A stretch of 24,271 nucleotides of DNA from Candidatus Rokuibacteriota bacterium (GCA_016188625.1 JACPHL010000018.1:1-24271); one strand, 5' to 3'; positions 7,291 to 13,805 are shown, counted from the stretch's first letter. Program-made: numbers and translations. The notes: generated from the sequence alone by a model not told the origin.

Positions 7291-7338
7291 GTCGTGTTCC
7301 GCTCGCGAGCCGGCTTCCCCACCCGGCTCGCTCACGAC
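7291..7338. terminator. Imperfect hairpin between convergent genes, possible bidirectional terminator
   Basis: The gap 7172-7415 between the convergent DedA and rlmI genes holds GCGAGCCGG (7305-7313) and its exact complement CCGGCTCGC (7323-7331) around a 9-nt loop. It is flanked by a second paired set, GTCGTG (7291-7296) and CACGAC (7333-7338). No T-run follows on either strand, so intrinsic termination is uncertain; a REP-like or RNA-stabilising element is equally possible. Confidence 0.4.
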
Positions 7339-7415
7339 GGGGACCCGCGCCGCTCCGCTTAACGTTCCGCTCGGGGCCGCCGCCTCCCGCCAAGGGGCCC
7401 ATCCTCAGCCAGCGG

Positions 7416-8591
7416 CTATTCGATGACCTCCAGGAGCAGCCCCTTCAGGTAGCGCGTTTCCGGGACCGTCAGGAGCACGGGGTGATCCCGCGCCTGGGTG
7501 AGGGCGGCGAGGAGCCGGGCCGTCACGCCCGCGTCGGCCGCCGCGGCGTGCAGGGTCTCCTCGAAGAGGGCGGGGCTGACGTGGTGGGAGCAGGAGAACG
7601 TCGCCAGGAGCCCGCCGGGGCGGAGGCAGCGGAAGGCCCGGAGGTTGATCTCCTTGTAGCCGCGGACCGCCGACTCCAGGGCGCTCTTCCGGCGGGTGAA
7701 GGGGGGCGGGTCGAGGATGATGAGGTCGAAGCGCCGCCCGTCGCGCTCGAGGCGGCGGAGGAGATCGAAGGCGTTGGCGGCCTCGACCTCGAGCCGGTCC
7801 GCGAAACCGTTGGCCTCGGCGTGGCGGCGGGCCCGGGCGAGGGCGTCGGCCGAGGTGTCCACGGCCAGGGCAGCCCGCGCCCCTCTCGCGAGCGCCCAGC
7901 AGGCGAAGGCCCCGGTGTAGCAGAAGGCGTCGAGGACCTCCCGCCCGGCCGCCCGGGCGGCGACGGCCTCGCGGTTCTCCCGCTGGTCCAGGTAGAAGCC
8001 CGTCTTCTGCCCGGCCTCGAGATCGACCGTGAAGCGGAGCGGGCCCTCGCGGATCTCCACCTCCCGGACCCCCGACCCCCGCACCCAGCCGCTCGCCCCC
8101 TCGAGCCCCTCGATCCGGGCCGCCGCCGGGTCGGCCCGCCGGTAGACGCCCCGGACGCCGAGGACGGCCTCCACGGCCTCGGCCAGGACTTCGGCCTGGC
8201 GCTCCATCCCCCGGGTCAGGCAGGCGAGGACCGCATACTCCCCGTAGCGGTCCACGATGAGCCCCGGGAGGCGGTCGGCCTCGCTGAAGACCGCCCGCGT
8301 CGCGTCGCCGTCGAGCCCGAGCTGCCGGCGGTAGGCCCAGGCGGCCTCGAGGCGGCGGCGGAAGAAGGCCGGGTCGATCGGCTCGTCCTGGCGGGTGAGG
8401 AGCCGGCAGACGATCTGGGCCCGGGGGTTGTAGAAGCCGCGGCCGAGGAAGGTCCCCTCCCAGTCCAGGACCGTGACCGCCTCGTCCGGGCGATGGGGCC
8501 CGACCAGCTCGGCGACCTCGCTCCGGTAGACCCAGGGGTGGCCGGCCAGGATCCGGCCCTCCCGGTGGCGCCGAAGGATCAGCCGCGCCAC
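7416..8591 (-). CDS. rlmI: Class I SAM-dependent rRNA (cytosine-C5) methyltransferase, RlmI family
   Basis: RlmI-type enzymes put a methyl group on C5 of a cytosine in 23S rRNA (C1962 in E. coli). The 391-residue protein has the expected order: an N-terminal PUA domain containing GHPWVYRSEV (residues 17-26), a linking EEHD-like domain (residues 70-200) with GFYLDQRENR, then the Rossmann fold with SAM motif I VLDAFCYTGAFA (219-230), DPPPF (294-298), and the catalytic cysteine motif CSHHV (334-338). I chose GTG at 8591 because VARLILRRHREGRILAGHPW matches the usual RlmI N-terminus; the frame is open far upstream but that is a shadow of the preceding gene. It overlaps the upstream methyltransferase by 13 nt, so it is the last gene of the leftward polyamine operon. 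The exact target base is inferred from family membership. Confidence 0.88.
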   Translation of the reverse strand: MARLILRRHREGRILAGHPWVYRSEVAELVGPHRPDEAVTVLDWEGTFLGRGFYNPRAQIVCRLLTRQDEPIDPAFFRRRLEAAWAYRRQLGLDGDATRAVFSEADRLPGLIVDRYGEYAVLACLTRGMERQAEVLAEAVEAVLGVRGVYRRADPAAARIEGLEGASGWVRGSGVREVEIREGPLRFTVDLEAGQKTGFYLDQRENREAVAARAAGREVLDAFCYTGAFACWALARGARAALAVDTSADALARARRHAEANGFADRLEVEAANAFDLLRRLERDGRRFDLIILDPPPFTRRKSALESAVRGYKEINLRAFRCLRPGGLLATFSCSHHVSPALFEETLHAAAADAGVTARLLAALTQARDHPVLLTVPETRYLKGLLLEVIE

Positions 8592-9382
8592 TCCCGGGGG
8601 GCCGATGAGACGCGGCGCAGGACGGCGACGATCATCAGCGGGCGCTTCGTGTCCTCCAGCCGGCGGTGCAGGTGGAAGTTCGGATGCCACGCGGCCAGCT
8701 CGAAGGCGCCGTTCAGCTGGATGAGCGCCCGGAGCTCCTGGGGGAAGACGACCCGCGTCGGGTAGCGCTGGCGGATGATCCTCCGCCGGCCCCCGTCTCG
8801 CACGTCCAGGGTGATCTCTTCCCGGCAGACCTGGCTCACCTCGTCGATGTCCAGCATCGTCCGGAAGACCACCCGGACTGTGATGCGCCCCTGCCGTCGC
8901 GTCCAGCTCCACCGGGTCGCCGGGTGCGCCCAGTTGTTGGGGATCATGCGGTCGAAGATGTAGAGGCCGCCAGGGCGGAGGGCGCGGGCGACCGCCCGGA
9001 AGTGGCTCAGGATCTGCTCGTTGGTGAGCAGATGGCCCTGCGAGTCCTGCAGGCAGATGGCGGCGTCGGAAGGCCGGTCGAAACGGAAATCCGCCATATC
9101 GGCCTGGACGAGAGAGGGGGTCAGGCCGCTCCTCGCGGCTCGGCCCTTCACGTAGGCGAGGTTCGCCGCCGAGAGGTCCAGGCCGGTCACCTCGTAGCCG
9201 CGCCTGGCCAGCCGGAGGAGGTGTTGGCCGGTGCCGCAGGCGATGTCCAGCACCCGCCGGATACGGCTGTCGCCGTACCGCTTGAAGCACGCCTCGAGGA
9301 AATCGCACTCCTGCTTCCGCAGGACGTTGAAGGCGATGTCGTAGTACCTCGGGTGGTCGTAGGAGGAGGAGGCCGTCGCCAT
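8579..9382 (-). CDS. Class I SAM-dependent methyltransferase, unknown substrate
   Basis: The 267-residue protein is a small-molecule type methyltransferase. After an N-terminal helix (SSYDHPRYYDIAFN, common in this group as the substrate-side lid), it has motif I VLDIACGTGQHLLRLA (residues 44-59) and motif II EVTGLDLSAANL. QADMADFRF and AICLQDSQGHLL follow, then ALRPGGLYIFD. The C-terminal half carries an inserted antiparallel sheet (WSWTRRQGRITVRVVF, REEITLDVRDGG) typical of methyltransferases acting on small molecules rather than RNA. The ATG at 9382 lies one nucleotide after the agmatinase stop (TGAGATG), so the two are translationally coupled; the frame upstream to 9601 is a shadow. Position between speB and rlmI invites the idea of a polyamine or amine substrate, but nothing in the protein shows this. 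Confidence 0.82.
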   Translation of the reverse strand: MATASSSYDHPRYYDIAFNVLRKQECDFLEACFKRYGDSRIRRVLDIACGTGQHLLRLARRGYEVTGLDLSAANLAYVKGRAARSGLTPSLVQADMADFRFDRPSDAAICLQDSQGHLLTNEQILSHFRAVARALRPGGLYIFDRMIPNNWAHPATRWSWTRRQGRITVRVVFRTMLDIDEVSQVCREEITLDVRDGGRRRIIRQRYPTRVVFPQELRALIQLNGAFELAAWHPNFHLHRRLEDTKRPLMIVAVLRRVSSAPREWRG

Positions 9383-9383
9383 C

Positions 9384-10247
9384 TCACCCGCCCCACCACG
9401 CCAGGATCGCCTCGCGGACGATCCCGGCCGCGATGATCCCGGTGCGCCCCGACGGGTCGTGGGGTGGCGAGACCTCCACCAGGTCGAACCCGACGACCCG
9501 CAGGCTCCCGAGGAGGCGGATCGCCTCCACCAGCTCGCCCACGGCGAGCCCGCCGGGCTCGGGGGAGCCGGTCCCGGGGGCCACCGCCGGGTCGAGGACA
9601 TCGATGTCGAGGGTGACGTAGACCGGCCGGCCGGCCAGCTCGGCGGCCACCCACCGGACCGCCTCGAGGACGGGGCGCTCGGTGGCCGGGTAGAAGTGGG
9701 GGCCGCGGCGCGCGAACTCCTCCCGCGACCCGGTGCGCATCCCGATCTGGTAGACCCGCTCGGGCGGGATCACCTCCATCACCCGGGCCAGGGCCGAGGC
9801 GTAGTTCAGGGGCTCGCCGAGGAACTCCGCGCGGGTGTCGGGGTGGGCGTCGAGCTGGACGACCCGGAGGTCCGGGTGGCGCGGGGCGAGGACCTGGAGG
9901 ATGGGGACGGTCACGGTGTGGTCACCGCCGAGGAAGACCTGGCGCTGCTCGGGATCGAGCGCGGCCTCGAGCTGGCCCCGGATCGCCTCGAGGGCCTCCC
10001 GGACCGACCCCCCGGGGACGTGGACGTCGCCGGCGTCGGCCAGGGCCAGGTCCTCGAGATCCAGGCCCAGGGCCGGGGAGTAGGTCTCGATGGAGTCGGA
10101 GTCGCGCCGGATCCGGGCCGGGCCGAGGTAGGCGCCCTTGCGGAGGTTGACGCGCCCCTCGAAGGGGATGCCGTAGAGGGCGACGGCGGCCCGGGCGGGG
10201 TCCCGGGTGCAGGCGATGAAGGGGGGACGCGCCGGCAGGAGGCCCAT
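9384..10247 (-). CDS. speB: Agmatinase / N1-aminopropylagmatine ureohydrolase (arginase family)
   Basis: Arginase-family ureohydrolases use two manganese ions to remove urea from a guanidine. The 287-residue protein keeps the metal ligands: GGDH (H110), DAHPD (D133, H135, D137) and DIDVLDP (D214, D216), plus PGTGSPEPGGL. The His that in agmatinases follows about 12-14 residues after DAHxD (SHA/THG) is Tyr here (NYASA, Y149). The neighbours pdaD, speD and speE make agmatine hydrolysis to putrescine, or N1-aminopropylagmatine hydrolysis to spermidine as in Thermus thermophilus, the likely reactions; the sequence does not decide. The start ATG at 10247 is the only Met near the family's N-terminus, 20 nt after the pdaD stop; the upstream open frame is a shadow. 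Member of the run pdaD-speB-methyltransferase-rlmI. Confidence 0.88.
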   Translation of the reverse strand: MGLLPARPPFIACTRDPARAAVALYGIPFEGRVNLRKGAYLGPARIRRDSDSIETYSPALGLDLEDLALADAGDVHVPGGSVREALEAIRGQLEAALDPEQRQVFLGGDHTVTVPILQVLAPRHPDLRVVQLDAHPDTRAEFLGEPLNYASALARVMEVIPPERVYQIGMRTGSREEFARRGPHFYPATERPVLEAVRWVAAELAGRPVYVTLDIDVLDPAVAPGTGSPEPGGLAVGELVEAIRLLGSLRVVGFDLVEVSPPHDPSGRTGIIAAGIVREAILAWWGG

Positions 10248-10267
10248 CGCCAGGGCGCCCGGCGGGC

Positions 10268-10753
10268 CTACAGGAGGTCGTCCTCCGAGAGGAGGGCCAC
10301 GGCGGCCACCGCGCACCCGATCCGCTCCACCCGGTGCTCGACCCCGAAGACGCGGACCTCGCCGAGGGGCTCCCCGCGGGTCCGGAAGGCCGCCTCGATC
10401 ATCCGCCGGATCATCCGCTCCGCGACCTCGCGGGGGGCCTTGTCCGAGTACTCCATGATGACCCCGGGCCTGGCGGGGTCCTCGGGGAGGCCGTAGCCGA
10501 CCGCGGCCGAGATGATCTCCCCCTCCACCCGGCCGGTCTGGGAGGCGTAGGCGGTGGGGACGATCGCCCCCGGCCTGATCTTGGGCATCTCCGCGAGGAG
10601 GTCCACGTCGGGCGGGATGATGCTGGTGACCTTCACCAGGTTCACGTTGCCGATGCCGGCGGCGAGGAGGGCGTTGTCGAGCGCGTTCAGGGCGGTGAAG
10701 CCCTCCGCGTGGCCGACGGCGACCGCCACCTTCGTCACCTTCTTCCAGGGCAT
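10268..10753 (-). CDS. pdaD: Pyruvoyl-dependent arginine decarboxylase (PvlArgDC)
   Basis: The enzyme decarboxylates arginine to agmatine with a pyruvoyl group made by self-cleavage, not PLP. The 161-residue proenzyme shows VKVTSIIPP at residues 40-48. Cleavage should fall between Thr43 and Ser44, which would become the pyruvoyl group (Ser52/Ser53 in the Methanocaldococcus jannaschii enzyme). The conserved acidic residue sits in GVIMEYSD (E101), matching the general acid region of that enzyme. TAYASQTG and the C-terminal GCAVAAVALL also fit the family, and length is normal. A near-perfect AAGGAGGT (10760-10767) stands 6 nt before the ATG, so this first gene of the leftward operon should be translated strongly. 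Its promoter mirrors that of speD. It supplies agmatine to the ureohydrolase and/or the aminopropyltransferase. Confidence 0.92.
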   Translation of the reverse strand: MPWKKVTKVAVAVGHAEGFTALNALDNALLAAGIGNVNLVKVTSIIPPDVDLLAEMPKIRPGAIVPTAYASQTGRVEGEIISAAVGYGLPEDPARPGVIMEYSDKAPREVAERMIRRMIEAAFRTRGEPLGEVRVFGVEHRVERIGCAVAAVALLSEDDLL

Positions 10754-10809
10754 CCCCCCACCTCCTTGGCTCCGGTGCGGGAGCGGGATCTCGGACGCGA
10801 TTCGAGTGC

Positions 10810-10837
10810 ATCATACCGGCCGCGATCGAAAAAGCAA
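10810..10837 (-). promoter_or_regulatory. Promoter of the leftward pdaD operon
   Basis: On the minus strand, TTGCTT (10832-10837) is followed after 16 nt by TATGAT (10810-10815). Transcription should start near 10803, giving a leader of about 50 nt before the pdaD ATG. The -10 lies inside the left copy of a 15-bp repeated element. The region is AT-rich in an otherwise very GC-rich sequence, which supports a real promoter. Confidence 0.7.
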
Positions 10838-10850
10838 GATGATTTTTTGC

Positions 10851-10878
10851 TTGCAATCGCCCTTTCGTGGCCTATAAT
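10851..10878 (+). promoter_or_regulatory. Promoter of the rightward speD-speE-maf operon
   Basis: TTGCAA (10851-10856) is followed after 16 nt by a perfect TATAAT (10873-10878). Transcription should start near 10885, giving a leader of about 48 nt before the speD TTG codon. The -10 lies inside the right copy of the 15-bp element. Spacing and leader length mirror those of the pdaD promoter. Confidence 0.75.
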
Positions 10879-10932
10879 GCACTCGAAAAAATTCTGCAGC
10901 GACGTTGGAGGTGAGAAAGGGGGCTGATCACA

Positions 10933-11361
10933 TTGAATGCCTTGGGGCGTCACCTGCTGTTGGAGCTGTACGAGTGTAACGCCGAGGTCCTCAACAGCCT
11001 CGGCACCATCAAGTCGGCCCTCGTGGAGGCGGCGCGCCGCGCCGAGGCCACCATCATCGACGTCGTCTTCCACGAGTTCAACCCCTTCGGGATCTCGGGC
11101 GTGGTGGTCATCGCCGAGTCCCACCTCTCCATCCACACCTGGCCCGAGCACCGCTACGCGGCCGTGGACATCTTCAGCTGTGGGGAAGCCCTCAAGCCCG
11201 CCGAGGCCGCCGCCTACCTCGTGGAGCAGCTCGGGGCCGAGCGCGCCTCCTGCGTGGAGGTCAAGCGCGGCGTCTTTCCCCGGGTGTCGAGCCCCCTGAA
11301 GTCGAGCGGAGAGGGTCCCGCCTCCTATGGTCCATCCCAAGAACTACAAGTGGTTTTTTGA
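10933..11361 (+). CDS. speD: S-adenosylmethionine decarboxylase proenzyme, prokaryotic class 1B type
   Basis: SpeD makes decarboxylated SAM, the aminopropyl donor for spermidine, using a self-generated pyruvoyl group. The 142-residue protein starts MNALGRHLLLELYECNAEVL, the standard N-terminus, and has the self-cleavage site AESHLSIHTWPE. Ser63, His68 and Cys83 (DIFSCGEALKP) fall at the same numbers as the catalytic residues of the Thermotoga maritima enzyme. The start is TTG at 10933, with AAAGGGGG (10916-10923) 9 nt upstream. An out-of-frame ATG begins at 10937 (TTGAATG) but yields only a shadow. The C-terminus is extended by roughly 20 residues and overlaps speE by 35 nt, implying coupled translation. 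First gene of speD-speE-maf. Confidence 0.93.
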   Translation: MNALGRHLLLELYECNAEVLNSLGTIKSALVEAARRAEATIIDVVFHEFNPFGISGVVVIAESHLSIHTWPEHRYAAVDIFSCGEALKPAEAAAYLVEQLGAERASCVEVKRGVFPRVSSPLKSSGEGPASYGPSQELQVVF

Positions 11362-12244
11362 GGTCACGACCCCCGTCGAGGGGCACTTCCACGCCGTCGT
11401 CCGCACCATCTTCTCCCTCCAGTCGAAGTACCAGGAGATGGAGATCCTCGAGACGGCGAGCTACGGCAAGTGCCTGGTCCTGGACGGGCGGATCCAGTCC
11501 AGCGTGGAGGACGAGTTCATCTACCACGAGGCCCTCGTCCACCCCGCGCTCCTGACCCATCCCGGGCCCCGGTCGGCCCTCGTGGTGGGCGGCGGGGAGG
11601 GCGCCACGCTGCGGGAGGTCCTCCGCTACGGCTCTATCCGCCGCGCCGTCATGGTGGACATCGACGAGGCGGTCGTCGAGGCCTGCAAGCGCCTGCTCCC
11701 CGAGCTCCACCGGAGCGCCTTCTCCGACCCCCGGGCGGAGGTCCGCTACGAGGACGCCCGGGCCTACCTGGAGCGGACGCCGGAGCGGTTCGACTGCGCG
11801 GTCATCGACCTCACCGAGCCGTTGGAGGAGGGACCGGCCTGCCTCCTCTTCACCCGGGAGTTCTACCAGATCGTCGCGGACCGCCTCACCGAGGACGGGA
11901 CCCTCACCCTCCAGGCGGGGATGACCAAGGTGAACGAGCTCGGCTTCTTCACCGCCCTCTGCCGGACGCTGGCGGAGGTCTTCCCCGTGGTCGCCCCTTA
12001 CCAGACCTTCGTCCCCTGCTTCGGGACGCCGTGGGGCTTCGCCTGCGCCTCCAAGGGGAGCGATCCCCGGGCCCTGTCGCCCGAGACGGTGGACGCCCGG
12101 ATCGCCGAGCGGATCGGGGGGGAGCTGCTCTACTGGGACGGTCAGGCCCACCGGCACGCCTTCAGCCTCCCCAGGTTCCTCCGCCGGGCGCTCGAGGGCC
12201 AGGAGCGCGTCATCACCGACGCGCGCCCGATGATCGTGGCCTGA
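11327..12244 (+). CDS. speE: Polyamine aminopropyltransferase (spermidine synthase family)
   Basis: The enzyme transfers the aminopropyl group of decarboxylated SAM to putrescine (giving spermidine) or, in some thermophiles, to agmatine. The 305-residue protein carries the family pattern: SYGKCLVLDGRIQSSVEDEF (residues 45-64), YHEALVHPAL, VVGGGEGATLREVL (86-99), the SAM-ribose acid in VDIDEAVVEACK (110-121), YEDARAYL, and IDLTEPLEEGPACLLF. Two pocket positions differ from classical spermidine synthases: GGGEG in place of GGGDG, and DLTEP in place of DxSDP/DxTDP, so two Asp are Glu while Asp161 remains. This could alter substrate length preference. No strong ribosome site precedes the ATG; it lies inside the end of speD, which suggests coupling. 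maf follows 40 nt downstream. Confidence 0.9.
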   Translation: MVHPKNYKWFFEVTTPVEGHFHAVVRTIFSLQSKYQEMEILETASYGKCLVLDGRIQSSVEDEFIYHEALVHPALLTHPGPRSALVVGGGEGATLREVLRYGSIRRAVMVDIDEAVVEACKRLLPELHRSAFSDPRAEVRYEDARAYLERTPERFDCAVIDLTEPLEEGPACLLFTREFYQIVADRLTEDGTLTLQAGMTKVNELGFFTALCRTLAEVFPVVAPYQTFVPCFGTPWGFACASKGSDPRALSPETVDARIAERIGGELLYWDGQAHRHAFSLPRFLRRALEGQERVITDARPMIVA

Positions 12245-12284
12245 CGGCCGCCCCGGCCGCGCGGCCCCGACCCGCCCTCCCGTC

Positions 12285-12878
12285 GTGCGGCTCATCCTCG
12301 CCTCCGCCTCCCCCCGTCGCCGGGAGCTGCTGGCCACCCTCGGCTGCCCCTTCGAGGTCGTCCCGAGCGGGGTGGCGGAGGCGCTCGCCGCCGAGCCCGA
12401 TCCCCGGCGGGGCGCCGAGACCCTCGCCCTCGCCAAGGCGCGCGAGGTGGCCCGGCGCGAGCCCGACGCCCTCGTCCTCGGCGCCGATACCGTGGTGGTC
12501 CTGGACGGCCGGCCCCTCGGCAAGCCCGGCTCCCCCGCCGAGGCGCGCGCCTTCCTCCGGGCCCTGGCCGGGCGGTCCCACGAGGTGATCACCGCCGTGG
12601 CGCTCGTCGAGGCCGGGCGCGAGACGGTCGAGAGCGTGCGCTCCCGGGTCCGGATGCGGGGGTACGCCGAGGCGGAGATCGAGGCCTACCTCGCCACGGG
12701 CGAGCCGTACGACAAGGCCGGCGGCTACGCGGTCCAGGGCGAGGGGCGGCGGCTGGTCGCGGAGGTGGAGGGGTGCTACACCAACGTCGTGGGGCTCCCC
12801 CTCAGCACCACGGCGCGCCTGCTGGCCTCGCGCGGGATCCCGGTCAGGGCGCCGGCGGCGCCTCCCCGAGCGCCGTGA
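12285..12878 (+). CDS. maf: Maf family nucleotide pyrophosphatase
   Basis: Maf proteins hydrolyse dTTP/UTP or modified nucleotides to monophosphates, acting as house-cleaning enzymes; in Bacillus Maf also affects septum formation. The 197-residue protein shows the substrate loop ILASASPRRRELL (residues 4-16), the metal-site GADTVVVLDGRPLGKP (67-82), and EPYDKAGGYAVQGEG (143-157), all hallmarks of the family; the Y-D-K-A-G-x-Y-x-x-Q motif holds the catalytic Asp. The start is GTG at 12285, directly at the family's N-terminus (MRLILASASPRRR). It is the last gene of the rightward operon. Its 3' end overlaps the 3' end of the convergent NMT1-type gene by 35 nt (12844-12878). Confidence 0.9.
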   Translation: MRLILASASPRRRELLATLGCPFEVVPSGVAEALAAEPDPRRGAETLALAKAREVARREPDALVLGADTVVVLDGRPLGKPGSPAEARAFLRALAGRSHEVITAVALVEAGRETVESVRSRVRMRGYAEAEIEAYLATGEPYDKAGGYAVQGEGRRLVAEVEGCYTNVVGLPLSTTARLLASRGIPVRAPAAPPRAP

Positions 12879-13356
12879 GGGCCTGGCGCAGGGGGTCGAG
12901 CGCCAGGAGGTCGCCCGGGCGGACCCGGACCGAGGCCGGCAGCGGGCTCGCGCCGCGCAGGATCGAGAGCGTGGAGGTCATCCCCTCGGGGGTCGCCAGG
13001 GCGTCGGCGGGGTAGAGGGCCCGGACGGCGGCGAGCTGGGCGAGGAACTCCTCCCGGTCGCCGACGAGGCGGGCCGGGAGCCGGTCGGCGACTGCCTCCG
13101 GGGGGGCGCGGCGGAGCCAGGCGAGGGCCCGAACCAGGGCCCGGGTCAGCGGGACGAGCCGGTCGCCCAGCGCCTCGAGGTCGGCCTTCCGGACGAAGAG
13201 ACCGGCCTCGTAGAAGGCGCCGCCGAGCGCCTGGCGGGCGACCTCGGGGTCGCGGAGGTCCAGCAGGAGGCTCGCATGGCCCTGGCGGAGGAGCCGGCCG
13301 GTCCACGGCTCGAGGGTGATCGCCGCCTCCAGCTCGCCCGCGGCGAGCTGGCTCGC
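12844..13356 (-). CDS. NMT1/THI5-like ABC substrate-binding protein, C-terminal part (second half of frameshifted gene)
   Basis: Read from 13356 leftward, the frame gives ASQLAAGELEAAITLEPWTG, RLLRQGHASLLLDLRDPEVA, then ALGGAFYEAGLFVRKADLEA, RALVRALAWLRRAPPEAVAD, LATPEGMTSTLSILRGASPL, and stops at TGA 12844-12846. This is the second lobe of a periplasmic binding protein: the 'LEPW' hinge strand that contacts ligand, the lysine-bearing FVRKADLEA helix, and the paired helices at the end. There is no independent start codon with a ribosome site, so it belongs to the same gene as 13359-13805. Together they make about 320 codons, a little short for the family. The last 35 nt overlap the end of maf on the opposite strand. 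Confidence 0.75.
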   Translation of the reverse strand, partial: ASQLAAGELEAAITLEPWTGRLLRQGHASLLLDLRDPEVARQALGGAFYEAGLFVRKADLEALGDRLVPLTRALVRALAWLRRAPPEAVADRLPARLVGDREEFLAQLAAVRALYPADALATPEGMTSTLSILRGASPLPASVRVRPGDLLALDPLRQALTALGEAPPAP

Positions 13357-13361
13357 GGGCG
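13335..13361. repeat. Perfect inverted repeat at the frameshift point
   Basis: CGCCCGCG (13335-13342) and CGCGGGCG (13354-13361) are exact complements. Within them GCGAGC (13343-13348) and GCTCGC (13351-13356) form an alternative tighter hairpin. The frame break of the substrate-binding protein gene falls in the right arm, so the structure may have caused a polymerase or assembly deletion. Confidence 0.6.
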
Positions 13362-13805
13362 GCGGAGGAGGTGGATCGCGAGGTGATGAACCGAGGTGCC
13401 GGGCCCCGGGATGGCGATCCGCTTGCCCCGGAGGTCGGCGACCGTGGCGATCGTCTCCCGGTGCCGGGCCGAGACCAGGAGCGCGGCGGGGGGCGAGAGC
13501 GCCGTGAGCGCGACCAGGGCGAGCGGCGTCCCGCGCCCCCAGCCGAGGCGGACGGCCTGATCCACCGAGGTCGCGGCCACCTCGGCGTCCCCCTCGCGGA
13601 GGGCGGCCACCGCGCTCCCCTCGCCCTTGACGCGCCGGAGCGTGACCCGCACCCCCTCGGCCTCGAAGGTCCCGAGGGCCTCGGCGACGTAGAGCGGCAG
13701 GTAGGACGGCTCGGTCGGCGGGCCGGCGACCGCCACCGTGAGCGGGGCCGGCTCGGCGGCGAGGAGGGCGGCCGAGAGGAGCCAGGCGATCACGGCCATC
13801 GGCAT
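13359..13805 (-). CDS. NMT1/THI5-like ABC substrate-binding protein, N-terminal part (frameshifted)
   Basis: These periplasmic proteins bind nitrate, sulfonates, thiamine precursors or similar ligands for an ABC importer. This frame encodes a signal peptide (MPMAVIAWLLSAALLAAEPA), then the first lobe: LTVAVAGPPTEPSYLPLYVAEALG, FEAEGVRVTLRRVKG, AALREGDAEVAATSVDQAV and VADLRGKRIAIPGPGTSVHHLAIHLLRR. After LLRR the frame turns to nonsense, and the sense sequence resumes in another frame at 13356. A typical family member has a dozen or more residues (AGLxPxDVxVVxLP) between these points, so a short stretch is probably missing as well as the frame being shifted. ATG at 13805 and a second Met at 13799 are both possible starts. 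No permease or ATPase gene lies nearby. Confidence 0.75.

Larger units (their letters stand above)
10801..10887. promoter_or_regulatory. Paired 15-bp outward-facing elements overlapping both -10 boxes (candidate operator)
   Basis: TTCGAGTGCATCATA (10801-10815) and TATAATGCACTCGAA (10873-10887) are inverted repeats matching at 14 of 15 positions, with 57 nt between them. Read from each promoter, both are TATRATGCACTCGAA: the -10 box followed by GCACTCGAA across the expected transcription start. A regulator, or a shared initiation-site rule, could thus act on both operons at once. A smaller dyad, GCAAG (10834-10838) with CTTGC (10850-10854), sits at the centre. No regulator gene is adjacent. 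Confidence 0.65.

Noticed and set aside
10885-10932. Riboswitch in the speD leader
   Set aside because: The leader is only about 48 nt, with no stable stem or known aptamer pattern; control at the promoter elements is more likely.
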